Shown: positions 24,876 through 33,437 of the stretch, in pieces
How positions within the stretch are numbered: the first letter of the stretch is position 1
Layout of the letters: each line of letters starts with the position of its first letter
NCBI GenBank assembly: GCA_017454745.1
Contig: JAFTCL010000044.1
Location: forward strand, 89,451-153,450
Direction: 5' to 3'
DNA length: 64,000 bases
Source of the DNA: Kiritimatiellia bacterium
GTDB taxonomy: Bacteria > Verrucomicrobiota > Kiritimatiellia > RFP12 > UBA1067
The notes under the pieces: model-generated
What the model saw: only the letters and a program-made list of their open reading frames with translations
The model's database searches: none
What the model was told of the DNA's origin: nothing
Position numbers and translations under genes: made by a program

Positions 24876-26591
24876 CTACTCGCCCGATTTCGCGATAAAT
24901 GCGGAAATCAAATCTAACACCTCGCGGAAATGGACGCTCAAACCGTGGTTGTCATTTTCTAAGAGGTGCAATTCGCTCTTCTCCCAGATTTCATGGAAAC
25001 GCTTTGACGCCCAGTCCGGCGCGATACCGTCGCCAGTTCCATGCAGAAGAAGCGCCGGCCCTTTGAAATTTTGCGCGGTCTCGTATATCGGCAGCTTGTA
25101 GGCAGTTTTCACGTATTCGCCGCCAATCTCTACCGACCCCCAGATTTTTAATGTCTTCGGCGGATGCTCAGGATCGAAACTCGGGCCGCGCCCCCACCCG
25201 TCTTTGGCGGCCTCTTTCAATACGCACGCCGGAGCGAGCAGCACTACGCGGTCAATCTCTTTATCGCCAAGTTCGCCGGCGGCCATCGCCGCGACAACCC
25301 CGCCCTGAGAATGCCCAAGGATGGACACCTTACCGGCCCACGGCTGCGACTTCGCCCACGCGACAACCTTCTTCGCGTCCTCGATCTCATTCGGTACGGT
25401 CATGTCGGTAAAAAGCCCTTCGCTTTCGCCGTGGCCGTTGAAGTCGAACCGCACACTTGCGATTCCGTCTTTGGCGAGCCGATCCGCGATGTCCTTTAGC
25501 ATTCCGCCCCGCTCGTCCTTGGAGGCGCGAAAGCCGTGGCAGAGCACCGCCACCGGGTATTTCTTCCAATTCGCAAAAGCGTCGGGCAGTTTCAGAATGG
25601 CGGAAAGCCGCCCCTTCGCGCCTTGGATGCCGAACTTGCCGGAAACCGGTCCCGACTGCTGCGAAGTGCCTTTGTAAGAACGCGGCGCTCCAAACGTGCG
25701 CTTTAGCCAAACGGCGGCAAGCTCGGGCCAGGCGTCGTTGTCGCGCCCGGTTTTACGGCTGCCGTAACCGTGTCCGCCTTTAGGGCCAAGCAGCATGGCC
25801 GCGGGAACCTTGCACTTTTTGCAGGCAAGATAATAGGCAAGTGAATTCTCGACCTGACAGAAATCATCCTCGGTCTGCGTAATGAACACCGGAGGCGTAT
25901 CCTCGGTTACGAACGTGTCCTCGCAAAGCGCCAGATCCGGAGTAGGTTTGGCGCGAAATCCGCCCTTGAGAAGTCCTCCGGGATAGACGAGAATCGTCGC
26001 GTCGGGTCGGCAGGATTCTTTGTCAACCGCGTCCACCGGCTCGTATTTGCGCGTTTTGAAGTTATTGGCGGTTCGGGCGGTGAGATTAGCTCCGGCGGAG
26101 AAACCGATTTGGGCGATTTTGTCCGGATCAATGCCAAGCTCTTTCGCATTGGCCCGCATCCACGACACGGCGCGTTGGGCATCAATGAGCGCGATAGAAC
26201 CGTCGTTCGGGACGCGGTACTTCAAAATAAAGGCGTCGAAACCGTTGTCGTTGGCCCACTGCGCTATCTCCATGCCTTCGTGGCGCCAGGCAAGCAGAAA
26301 ATACCCGCCGCCCGGACAAATCAGCATTGCCGGATGTATGCCGCCGCCGGGAGCCTTGCGGATAGTAATCGTGGGATGGCTTACGTTTTGGTAGTTGATA
26401 TCCCCTTTGGGTTGTCCGTTGTCAAGCAACTCCGGCCGGACGGTCTTTGGACCGGGCATTTTGCCTTCCGGCCAGAGATCGACAATCTTTCCAAAAGAAG
26501 CGACCTCATCCTCGTAGTTCTTGTCAGCCGCCATCGCGCAGAATGTCGCAAACGTAGCAATGGCACTAAATACGCATAATCGCTTGTTCAT
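24876..26591 (-). CDS. Secreted tandem alpha/beta-hydrolase (esterase-esterase fusion)
   Basis: This 571-residue protein has signal MNKRLCVFSAIATFATFCAMA and two complete alpha/beta-hydrolase domains. The first (residues about 35-300) is of the acetyl-xylan esterase/BD-FAE kind: LICPGGGY forms the oxyanion region, GFSAGA holds the nucleophile Ser, QTEDD the Asp, and GGHGYG the His. The second (about 325-568) has LCHGFRASKDE, GHSQGG as nucleophile elbow, GTGDGI for the Asp and NDNHGL for the His, like feruloyl or cinnamoyl esterases. Both triads look intact, so it could remove two kinds of acyl group from one polysaccharide. Substrates are inferred from family. It is followed at 228 bases by the surface protein gene. 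Confidence 0.85.
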   Translation of the reverse strand: MNKRLCVFSAIATFATFCAMAADKNYEDEVASFGKIVDLWPEGKMPGPKTVRPELLDNGQPKGDINYQNVSHPTITIRKAPGGGIHPAMLICPGGGYFLLAWRHEGMEIAQWANDNGFDAFILKYRVPNDGSIALIDAQRAVSWMRANAKELGIDPDKIAQIGFSAGANLTARTANNFKTRKYEPVDAVDKESCRPDATILVYPGGLLKGGFRAKPTPDLALCEDTFVTEDTPPVFITQTEDDFCQVENSLAYYLACKKCKVPAAMLLGPKGGHGYGSRKTGRDNDAWPELAAVWLKRTFGAPRSYKGTSQQSGPVSGKFGIQGAKGRLSAILKLPDAFANWKKYPVAVLCHGFRASKDERGGMLKDIADRLAKDGIASVRFDFNGHGESEGLFTDMTVPNEIEDAKKVVAWAKSQPWAGKVSILGHSQGGVVAAMAAGELGDKEIDRVVLLAPACVLKEAAKDGWGRGPSFDPEHPPKTLKIWGSVEIGGEYVKTAYKLPIYETAQNFKGPALLLHGTGDGIAPDWASKRFHEIWEKSELHLLENDNHGLSVHFREVLDLISAFIAKSGE

Positions 26592-26652
26592 GTCAGTTCA
26601 CTTTCAATTGCCATAATTGGCACTCAGGCCGGAAATTTTCTAAACACCGTGA

Positions 26653-26690
26653 CGCTGAGGCGCAAAGGATGTTATCCTTGCGCCTCAGCG
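26653..26690 (-). terminator. Long hairpin between metallophosphoesterase and esterase genes
   Basis: Arms at 26653-26670 and 26674-26690 (CGCTGAGGCGCA and its complement) pair over 17 bp with one bulged base. It lies just after the metallophosphoesterase stop. No clear T-run follows on either side, so termination may be weak or the structure may protect an RNA end. Confidence 0.5.
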
Positions 26691-26707
26691 TTAAAAATAA
26701 ACGGACG

Positions 26708-28246
26708 CTACGCTTTGGCCGTGTTCAGCCACTCGCTGACGATTGGCTTGCCGACCTTCAGCAGCGAATTGACCGGACGAACCGCGAAACGGAAGTCCAC
26801 GCCCTGCGGCACTTGGTCAAGCGCGATGCTGCATTGTTGCGGACGTTTCGCGCGTGGGCTGTCAGGCGACATATTGTAACCCTGGGCTATTACATACTTC
26901 TTAATCGGCTTCTTGCCCCCACTCTTCTCTTCGATTGTGATTTCATAATCAAAGGCGCGCGCGCCTTTTAGCGCGGTTGCGGCGGGGAAATCCAACACGT
27001 AGATGTCCTTCTCCTCGGCTGCCACCGGTTTCTTGGCATCTTTGGAACCGCGATTCTTGGCCCTGGCCCTGGAGACGAGCAACTCGGCGCAAGCGGGGAA
27101 TTCCGGCGCGATCGACCGTGCCGCGCTGGCAGCGAAAGCGAAGGGCTTGGACTCGGCCGCCGGAAGCGGCAGGACCCAATCCTCGCCCAGCGACATATCA
27201 TAAACAAACTCGCGGCGCGTAAAGGTGATATGGTCGCCATAAACTCGCACCAGCATTCCCTGCCGCCCGTCCATAGTGCTTCCGTAACCGGCGTTCACTT
27301 TGTACGGCTCGTATTCCGCCGAGCCGCCGCCGTTCTCGTACCCCATCGGCAACCGCGCCTTTGAGTAATCGCCGCCGGTGTAGCGGAGCGAGCTGGTGCC
27401 GAGCGAGGTGAACTCGCCCTGCCAGATCGACTTTTCGTGCGTCAGCGTGGTGTGGGAGTGACCGGAAAAAGCGATCGCGTTCGGGAACTTGCTGAGTACG
27501 CGCGTGGCGCGTCCGTCATCGTGTCCCCAAGCCCAGAATCCGTAACAAGTGTCTTTCGGGTGCGGGTGCTGGTAATAGAAGAATGGCAGTTTGGGGTCAA
27601 GATACTTGGCATTCGCAGCAAAGAATTCGTCAAGCCCCTCAATGGCGCGTTCTTCAATACCGCGGCATTTGTCGGCCGCCCAATGCCCGCCGATGAATGA
27701 ATAACCCTTGACCTCCTTGCGGTAGATCGGGGAATACTCCTCATGGAAAATGCGTTCCCAGTTGCCTTTCAGGTCGGTACGGAGAACGTTTTTGGCGCGC
27801 TCGTTTTCGTCCGACCAGATTTTCTTGGCGTAATCGCCGTATGCCGCGCCCTCGAAATCGTGGTTGCCGTACACAAAGAGACGCTCGACCTTGCGGCCGT
27901 CCGGGGCTTTGTCATTCGGGAACACTTTGTTCCAGGCGTCCGCGACATACTGGAGTTCTTTGACCAAACCCCGATCCGCGATATCTCCGACAATCATCAC
28001 CGCGTCGGCGCCGTTGTCCCGGAACCACTCGAAGGTGTGGATCAAGGTTGAGGTGTCGTGATCCTTCGCGAATCCCTCCCCTGAAAGCGCGAGGCGAATG
28101 TGGACATCGCTGACCACACCGAACGAAAGATTGGGCTTGCCTTGAGAGTATTTGCTGTCTGTGGAACGGAATATGCGGCAGCCGCCCAAAGCTCCGAATG
28201 ACGCGATTCCGCCAATGAACCAGCGGCGTGAAACGTTAACGCTCAT
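26708..28246 (-). CDS. Secreted calcineurin-like metallophosphoesterase
   Basis: This 512-residue protein starts with a twin-arginine-like leader (SRRWFIGGIASFGALGGC), which also offers a lipidation Cys. The metal-binding motifs are DVH (near residue 50), GDIADRG (near 87), GNHDFE (near 127) and FSGHSH (near 255), so the active-site set is complete. A C-terminal domain of about 200 residues with beta character follows. Substrate is unknown; exported members cleave phosphomonoesters or diesters. AGGAAGG lies 8 bases before the ATG. It is downstream of the tetrapyrrole fusion gene with a 107-base gap, which makes a functional link unlikely. Confidence 0.85.
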   Translation of the reverse strand: MSVNVSRRWFIGGIASFGALGGCRIFRSTDSKYSQGKPNLSFGVVSDVHIRLALSGEGFAKDHDTSTLIHTFEWFRDNGADAVMIVGDIADRGLVKELQYVADAWNKVFPNDKAPDGRKVERLFVYGNHDFEGAAYGDYAKKIWSDENERAKNVLRTDLKGNWERIFHEEYSPIYRKEVKGYSFIGGHWAADKCRGIEERAIEGLDEFFAANAKYLDPKLPFFYYQHPHPKDTCYGFWAWGHDDGRATRVLSKFPNAIAFSGHSHTTLTHEKSIWQGEFTSLGTSSLRYTGGDYSKARLPMGYENGGGSAEYEPYKVNAGYGSTMDGRQGMLVRVYGDHITFTRREFVYDMSLGEDWVLPLPAAESKPFAFAASAARSIAPEFPACAELLVSRARAKNRGSKDAKKPVAAEEKDIYVLDFPAATALKGARAFDYEITIEEKSGGKKPIKKYVIAQGYNMSPDSPRAKRPQQCSIALDQVPQGVDFRFAVRPVNSLLKVGKPIVSEWLNTAKA

Positions 28247-28353
28247 TGATTGTCCTTCCTCTTTTGCAGTTTTCGGGGAATCTCCCCCCTATCACCTAAA
28301 ACACTAGAGAGAAGGTAACATTTTTGCGGGTCAAGGTCAAGCGCGAAGACTTA

Positions 28354-30456
28354 TCAGGGCGCAAACTCCGCCAGCGCCAAGGCCAGAAACGCCGAACCGA
28401 CCTCCGCGTCGGGCGCGATGGCGGACGGCACAAGGCCGTACCGGGCCAAAGCCGCCGACGTTGGTTTTCCCAACACGGTTACCGCTTTCCCGACCAATCT
28501 TTCCGCGCCGAACTGCGACACAAAAGAATCAACCGCCGAGGCGCTGGCAAAAAAGACCGCGTCAAACTCCGGCAACCGGTCATAGGCTACGAATTTATTG
28601 CGGTAAAGCACCGCGTCATCCACCGCCGCCCCCCGTTGGCGTAACGTATCCGCCACCACACTTCCCGCCTTTTCGGAACGCAGCCGCAACACCTTTTGTC
28701 CGGAAAAATCCACTTCAGCCGACGCGGCCAGCATTCCTTCGGCGCAGAAATTGGATGCCGGGGCCAGATCCGGCTCGATGCCGTAACGCCGAAACGCCGC
28801 CGCGCTACCCGGTCCGCAAGTCATCACTTTTGGAAGCTTACGCAGGTCAACCCCCGTTAGCCGAACCAGCGCCATCATGCAATCCACCGCCGACGGCGAG
28901 GTGAGCACCAGCCAATCGTATTCCCCCGCCCTTCTCAACGCCGCCTCCGCTTCGGCGCACGGAACAAGCCGGATCATCGGGCGAACCAGCGGGATTGCGC
29001 CCAAATCCCGCGCCGCCAGTTCCGCCTTGTCGCGCAACGCCTCGCTGGCGGTGATTAAAATGCGGCGACCGCGCAACGCGCCCAAATCCCGCCGGTAACA
29101 GTGTCCGGCCGCCGTACCCACCACTAGCAATCCGGGCGGATCGCCTTCTAAAACCGGCAAGGTTCCGGACACCAGTCCAGCCAAGGTGGTTGCCACCACC
29201 CGTTCATCGTCCGCCCCGGCGTTGAACACGCATGACGCCGGGGTGTCAGAAGGCCAGCCTTCGTTAATGAGTTGCGCCGCCACCTGATCAGCCACCCGGA
29301 CCGACATGAACACCGCCAACGGCAGACGGGAACGCTGTTCCAACGCCACCCCAGCTATGCCTCCGCGCTCTGCACGGGGCGTGAGTGCGGTGAAACCGCG
29401 CGATTCGCCGCGGCGGGTCAACAGCATCCCGGTTCCGGTGGTGGCGACGGTCAATGCGCTGACCCCGGGACGAACGGTGTAAGGCAGGCCCAGTTTCTCC
29501 AGAACCTCGATCTCCTCCGCCAGACGTCCGAACAGCCCCGGATCGCCGCCCTTCAATCGCACCACCCGACGGCCTTGGCGCGCATAATTAGCGATTAACT
29601 CCGTGATTTCCGGCTGCGGAACCGTATGTCCGCCGCATCTTTTGCCAACAAACACCCACTCGCAATCCGGTGGCAGAAACTCCAGCAACGCCGCGTCCAT
29701 CAAAACATCGTAAAGGCACACCTCGGCCGAACGCAAATCGTTGATTCCGCCCCAAGTGCAGGTGTCGAACGAACCTACGCCCGCGCCGACAAATCGAACC
29801 GCTTTGACCATAAATGCGCGGATCCTGGTCAGCAACGGATCGCCCGACCTAAAGGTTACCGCCAACACCCCCTGCCCCGGCGGCACCGTCAATTCGCTCA
29901 ACGGTACCCATTCTGATGCGCGTTCGGGAAGCCCCAACCGGTTAAGCGCCGCGCCGGCCATCAGCAGCGCGTCGAAATCGCCCCGGTCAAGCTGTTCCAG
30001 CCGTGACGGTATCGATCCCCGGACGGGACGGCAAACCGCGTTTGGAAAACGGCCGCGGCAATACGCCTCGCGCCGGTCGCTGCTCACCCCCACCACCGGG
30101 GCTTCGGGCAAATCTTCCATGGTCTTGCCCGGCGGCAACACCCACGCGTCCCTGGGATCTTCGCGCCACGGCAACCAAAACCAGTCAATCCCATACGGCA
30201 CCGGATTCGGCAAATCCTTGGCACTGTGAACCGCAAAGTCGATTTGCCCGGAAATCAGCGCATCATCCAACTCTCTGGTGAAGAAATCCTCCGGCGAAAA
30301 CCGCAAATCGGTTTTTAGATCCCGGTCGCCGATGGTGGAAAATTTGCGCAACTCAAACTCCAACGCCGGGAACCAGCATTTAAAATGTTCCAAGACGGCG
30401 TGGGTCTGAATAAGGGACAGGCGGCTGCCGCGCGCTCCGACAATCAACTTTTTCAT
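28354..30456 (-). CDS. hemC-cobA-hemD: HemC (truncated)-CobA/SUMT-HemD fusion, tetrapyrrole synthesis
   Basis: This 700-residue cytosolic protein joins three enzymes that lead from porphobilinogen to precorrin-2. Residues 1-217 are hydroxymethylbilane synthase domains 1 and 2, with ARGSRLSL, HSAKDLP (catalytic Asp near 81), SSDRRE, RGSIPSRL and PPGQG. Residues about 220-450 are uroporphyrinogen III methyltransferase (VGAGVGSFD, VRLKGGDPGLFGR, RPGVSALT), with a divergent first glycine loop. Residues about 463-700 are uroporphyrinogen III synthase (HEM4). HemC domain 3, which normally carries the cysteine that binds the dipyrromethane cofactor (GGCQVP in E. coli), is absent: the methyltransferase begins where it should start. 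A GTG stands one codon before the ATG chosen. The product would feed siroheme, cobalamin or siroheme-derived heme. Confidence 0.88.
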   Translation of the reverse strand: MKKLIVGARGSRLSLIQTHAVLEHFKCWFPALEFELRKFSTIGDRDLKTDLRFSPEDFFTRELDDALISGQIDFAVHSAKDLPNPVPYGIDWFWLPWREDPRDAWVLPPGKTMEDLPEAPVVGVSSDRREAYCRGRFPNAVCRPVRGSIPSRLEQLDRGDFDALLMAGAALNRLGLPERASEWVPLSELTVPPGQGVLAVTFRSGDPLLTRIRAFMVKAVRFVGAGVGSFDTCTWGGINDLRSAEVCLYDVLMDAALLEFLPPDCEWVFVGKRCGGHTVPQPEITELIANYARQGRRVVRLKGGDPGLFGRLAEEIEVLEKLGLPYTVRPGVSALTVATTGTGMLLTRRGESRGFTALTPRAERGGIAGVALEQRSRLPLAVFMSVRVADQVAAQLINEGWPSDTPASCVFNAGADDERVVATTLAGLVSGTLPVLEGDPPGLLVVGTAAGHCYRRDLGALRGRRILITASEALRDKAELAARDLGAIPLVRPMIRLVPCAEAEAALRRAGEYDWLVLTSPSAVDCMMALVRLTGVDLRKLPKVMTCGPGSAAAFRRYGIEPDLAPASNFCAEGMLAASAEVDFSGQKVLRLRSEKAGSVVADTLRQRGAAVDDAVLYRNKFVAYDRLPEFDAVFFASASAVDSFVSQFGAERLVGKAVTVLGKPTSAALARYGLVPSAIAPDAEVGSAFLALALAEFAP

Positions 30457-30528
30457 CACATCTCACCAATAACCAAGCCAAAAACGAAAGACGAGTAACA
30501 ATATAACTCTTTTAGCTAAAATTGTCTA

Positions 30529-30544
30529 GGGTGTAGTTACACCC
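30529..30544. promoter_or_regulatory. Perfect 7-bp dyad upstream of the promoter
   Basis: GGGTGTA-GT-TACACCC lies 10 bases before the -35 box of the 30718 gene and 73 bases before the divergent HemC fusion. It could be an operator for either gene. Confidence 0.3.
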
Positions 30545-30553
30545 AGTCACGAT

Positions 30554-30582
30554 TTGACACCTGAAACAGATTATGATAAGAT
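30554..30582 (+). promoter_or_regulatory. Near-consensus sigma70 promoter
   Basis: TTGACA (30554-30559), 17 bases and TAAGAT (30577-30582) drive the 882-residue repeat protein gene, with a leader of about 130 bases. Confidence 0.65.
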
Positions 30583-30634
30583 AATTATATGTTTTTGCTG
30601 GTTGAAATGCCATGAAACGGGAAGCAAGGCATAA

Positions 30635-30681
30635 GACACGGATTACACATAAATCCTGTAAATCGTGTTAATCCCGTCAGG
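30635..30681. repeat. ATTACAC/GTGTTAATC-type degenerate repeat in the leader
   Basis: The stretch holds GGATTACAC, then AATCCTGTAAATC, then GTGTTAATCC, which partly pair with one another. Similar low-complexity phrases are scattered in genomes of this bacterial group, so it may be a dispersed element; only one copy was noticed in this window. Confidence 0.25.
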
Positions 30682-30717
30682 ACCGCATTTTGCTTAAACC
30701 ATGAAAGGGAACGAACA

Positions 30718-33366
30718 ATGAAAAGACTATTCGCAATCCTAGCGGCGGCGATTGGTTTCGCCGTAATCGCAAACGCGGAAAATTACATCAATTTGTCGAC
30801 TTTGACAGGCGACAAGACACTCGTCGATGGCGATGCCATCTGGGACACGCTCTCCGGCAACCACAAAATCTCTATCGCTCCCGGCGCTACGATTATACTC
30901 AATAGCGCAACCATCAACGGCGTGAACAACGAAAACTGCAAGTGGGCCGGCATCACATGCCTGGGCGATGCGACAATCGTACTTGTTGGAGACAACACCG
31001 TCAGGGGATTCTACGAGGATTATCCCGGTGTATACGTACCTGAAGGCTCGACACTCACTATTCGTGGGGGCGGTTCGTTAAACGCCTCCAGCAACGGCTG
31101 GGGTGCCGGCATCGGCGGCGGTTACGATATGCCATGCGGAGACATCAAAATCCTTTGGGGTGACATAACTGCCACGGGCGGAAGCCACGCGGCGGGCATT
31201 GGCGGTAGCTGCGATCAAACTTGCGGCAACATCCTCATTTACGGGAAAAACGTCACCGCCACGGGCGGTACCAACGCCCCGGGCATCGGCTCCGGCGGTA
31301 GCACTAGCTGGTCTCAAGCCTCCTGTAACAATATCATCATTTACGGCGGCATCGTCACCGCCACTGGCGGAACTAACGCCCCCGGTATCGGTTGCGGCAA
31401 AGGAAGCAAATGCAATGATATCCAAATCACTTCCCAGTACTACGCACCTTGCGTTACCGCGACATGCGGCAAAAACTGCGATAAACCAATTGGCGCGGGT
31501 GTTGACGGGACTTGCGACTTAATCTTCGTGAGCACGAATCTTGACAGTGTAACAAACGGCCAGACGCGCAAAATCAAACATATTGCTAATCTCGCCAATA
31601 TCACGAAAGATACGCAATTCATCCATGGAGAGACCATCTCAGGCACTCTCGGCGGCAACTACAAAATCTCCATCACCGATGGTTCTACAGTGACGCTCAA
31701 AAATGTGACCATTCGGGGCGCGAACAGCTCCAGCTACGCCTTTGCAGGAATAACATGCGAAGGCGATGCCACGATCATCCTTGAGGGCGCGAACACCATC
31801 AAAGGATTTTACGATAGATACCCTGGTATTTTCGTCCCATCAGGCAAGACGTTGACAATCAAGGGCACTGGTTCGCTTAATGCCTCCAGCAACGGATATG
31901 GATCCGGCATCGGCGGCGGTTACGGCATAAATTGCGGAAATATCGTTATTGATGGCGGCACCATTACGGCCCAAGGCGGCAGCAGTTCGGCAGGAATTGG
32001 CAGCGGTGACGGCGGAAGCGGTTCTGCCACTGCCATATGCGGCTACATCACAATAAACGGCGGCACTATCACCGCGACCGGTGGCGTCAACGGAGCAGGC
32101 ATTGGCTGCGGCAGGTGCGGCGAGTGCGGCAACATCACCATCGGTTCGGGAATCACCAGCGTAATCGCGACGCGCAACTCCACATATAGCACAAATCTGG
32201 CCCCTATCGGCAAGGGCTCTGGAGCCAGCACTACAGGTACCATAACCATCGCGGACGACCTGAATGACGTGACAAGCGATGACGGTGATACACGTACCAT
32301 AAAGGCCTGGTCCTTAAGGAGGCTTGAACTGCTCGTGGGTGACCCGACATACAATAACTTAGAAATAATCACCGGTACTCTCACGGGCAATTTCAAGATT
32401 TATATCGCAGACGGCGCGACGGTGAAGCTAAGGAATGCGACAATCGTCGGCGAAAATAACTCCAACTATGATTGGGCAGGCATCACCTGCCTCGGCAACG
32501 CGACAATCATACTGGAGGGCGATAATACTGTAAAAGGATTCGACGAAAGCTATCCCGGCATTTCCGTTCCGGCGGGCAAGACGCTGACTATCAAGGGCAC
32601 TGGGTCATTAACTGCATCCAGCAACGGCTGGGGTGCCGGCATAGGCGGTGGGTACAATATGGCCTGCGGCAATATTGTCATAGAAGGCGGAACAATCAAC
32701 GCAATAGGCGGTGGTGGCGCGGCCGGCATCGGCAGCGGCTATGTCAACAAATGCGGCAACATCACTATCTCCGGCGGTACCGTCACGGCGACGGGCGGTC
32801 TACAGGCTACGGGCATTGGCAGCGGTAGCGGTAGCGGGGCCAAATGCGGTACCATCACCATCGGCGCAGGCATCACGCGCATCACGGCAACATGTGGTGA
32901 GAGTTGTTCCAATCCCATCGGCGCGGGTTATAGTGGCTCTTGCGGCGTCATAACATTGGCGAGTGGCTTGAGCGACTCGACAACCGGATCGACGAGGGTG
33001 ATCGCAAGTAACAGCGGCATCGCTTCGTGGGCGGCTGCGAAGGGACTCAAGGGCGCGGATGCGGAATGGGACGCTAAACCGGCGATGTGGGGCGGCAAAT
33101 GGGCGAATGCTTTCATCTATACCTACGGTGAAGGGCTAGCTAACGGTACGACCGCCTTAATGACCATCAAGTTCGACGCTAATGGTAAACCGATCATCAC
33201 GACTGCACCGGTCATCGAAGGCCGCACTGATTTCAGCGCTTCCATAATCGGCGTACCCAAGCTCGACAACTGGGCTAATCCGGTCATCCTCAACCGTAGT
33301 GGAAATGACTGGACCCTCCCGGCGGGCAAGGCGGCAAACTTCTTCCGCGTTAAGCTGTCTAAATAG
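30718..33366 (+). CDS. Secreted protein with three carbohydrate-binding-like beta-helix repeats
   Basis: This 882-residue protein has signal MKRLFAILAAAIGFAVIANA and three tandem units starting near residues 22, 290 and 531. Each unit carries WAGITCLGDATIVL, then DNTVRGFYEDYPGVYVP, LTIKGTGSLNASSNG and GAGIGGGY. A run of NIVIDGGTITAxGGxxAAGIGSG elements follows, as in DUF4353-type carbohydrate-binding or beta-helix domains of gut bacteria. From about 767 a separate C-terminal domain (AEWDAKPAMWGGKWANAF) ends in ANFFRVKLSK, a tail form common in this group's secreted proteins and perhaps a sorting signal. It has its own promoter and a strong terminator. Binding target unknown; adhesin or glycan binding is inferred. 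Confidence 0.8.
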   Translation: MKRLFAILAAAIGFAVIANAENYINLSTLTGDKTLVDGDAIWDTLSGNHKISIAPGATIILNSATINGVNNENCKWAGITCLGDATIVLVGDNTVRGFYEDYPGVYVPEGSTLTIRGGGSLNASSNGWGAGIGGGYDMPCGDIKILWGDITATGGSHAAGIGGSCDQTCGNILIYGKNVTATGGTNAPGIGSGGSTSWSQASCNNIIIYGGIVTATGGTNAPGIGCGKGSKCNDIQITSQYYAPCVTATCGKNCDKPIGAGVDGTCDLIFVSTNLDSVTNGQTRKIKHIANLANITKDTQFIHGETISGTLGGNYKISITDGSTVTLKNVTIRGANSSSYAFAGITCEGDATIILEGANTIKGFYDRYPGIFVPSGKTLTIKGTGSLNASSNGYGSGIGGGYGINCGNIVIDGGTITAQGGSSSAGIGSGDGGSGSATAICGYITINGGTITATGGVNGAGIGCGRCGECGNITIGSGITSVIATRNSTYSTNLAPIGKGSGASTTGTITIADDLNDVTSDDGDTRTIKAWSLRRLELLVGDPTYNNLEIITGTLTGNFKIYIADGATVKLRNATIVGENNSNYDWAGITCLGNATIILEGDNTVKGFDESYPGISVPAGKTLTIKGTGSLTASSNGWGAGIGGGYNMACGNIVIEGGTINAIGGGGAAGIGSGYVNKCGNITISGGTVTATGGLQATGIGSGSGSGAKCGTITIGAGITRITATCGESCSNPIGAGYSGSCGVITLASGLSDSTTGSTRVIASNSGIASWAAAKGLKGADAEWDAKPAMWGGKWANAFIYTYGEGLANGTTALMTIKFDANGKPIITTAPVIEGRTDFSASIIGVPKLDNWANPVILNRSGNDWTLPAGKAANFFRVKLSK

Positions 33367-33382
33367 GGCGTTTTACAAGATT

Positions 33383-33420
33383 AGGGAGGGCGCATGTGGT
33401 ATGCGCCCTCCCTCTCATTT
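33383..33420 (+). terminator. Intrinsic terminator after the repeat protein gene
   Basis: A perfect 13-bp stem (33383-33395 with 33401-33413, AGGGAGGGCGCAT and complement) with loop GTGGT is followed by CTCATTTT. It lies 16 bases past the stop and excludes a start for the next gene at 33396. Confidence 0.8.
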
Positions 33421-33437
33421 TGATAGGAAAAAATCGG

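Noticed and set aside
30529..30681. CRISPR-like repeat
   Set aside because: Only one degenerate copy with internal complementarity; no regular spacers anywhere in the window.
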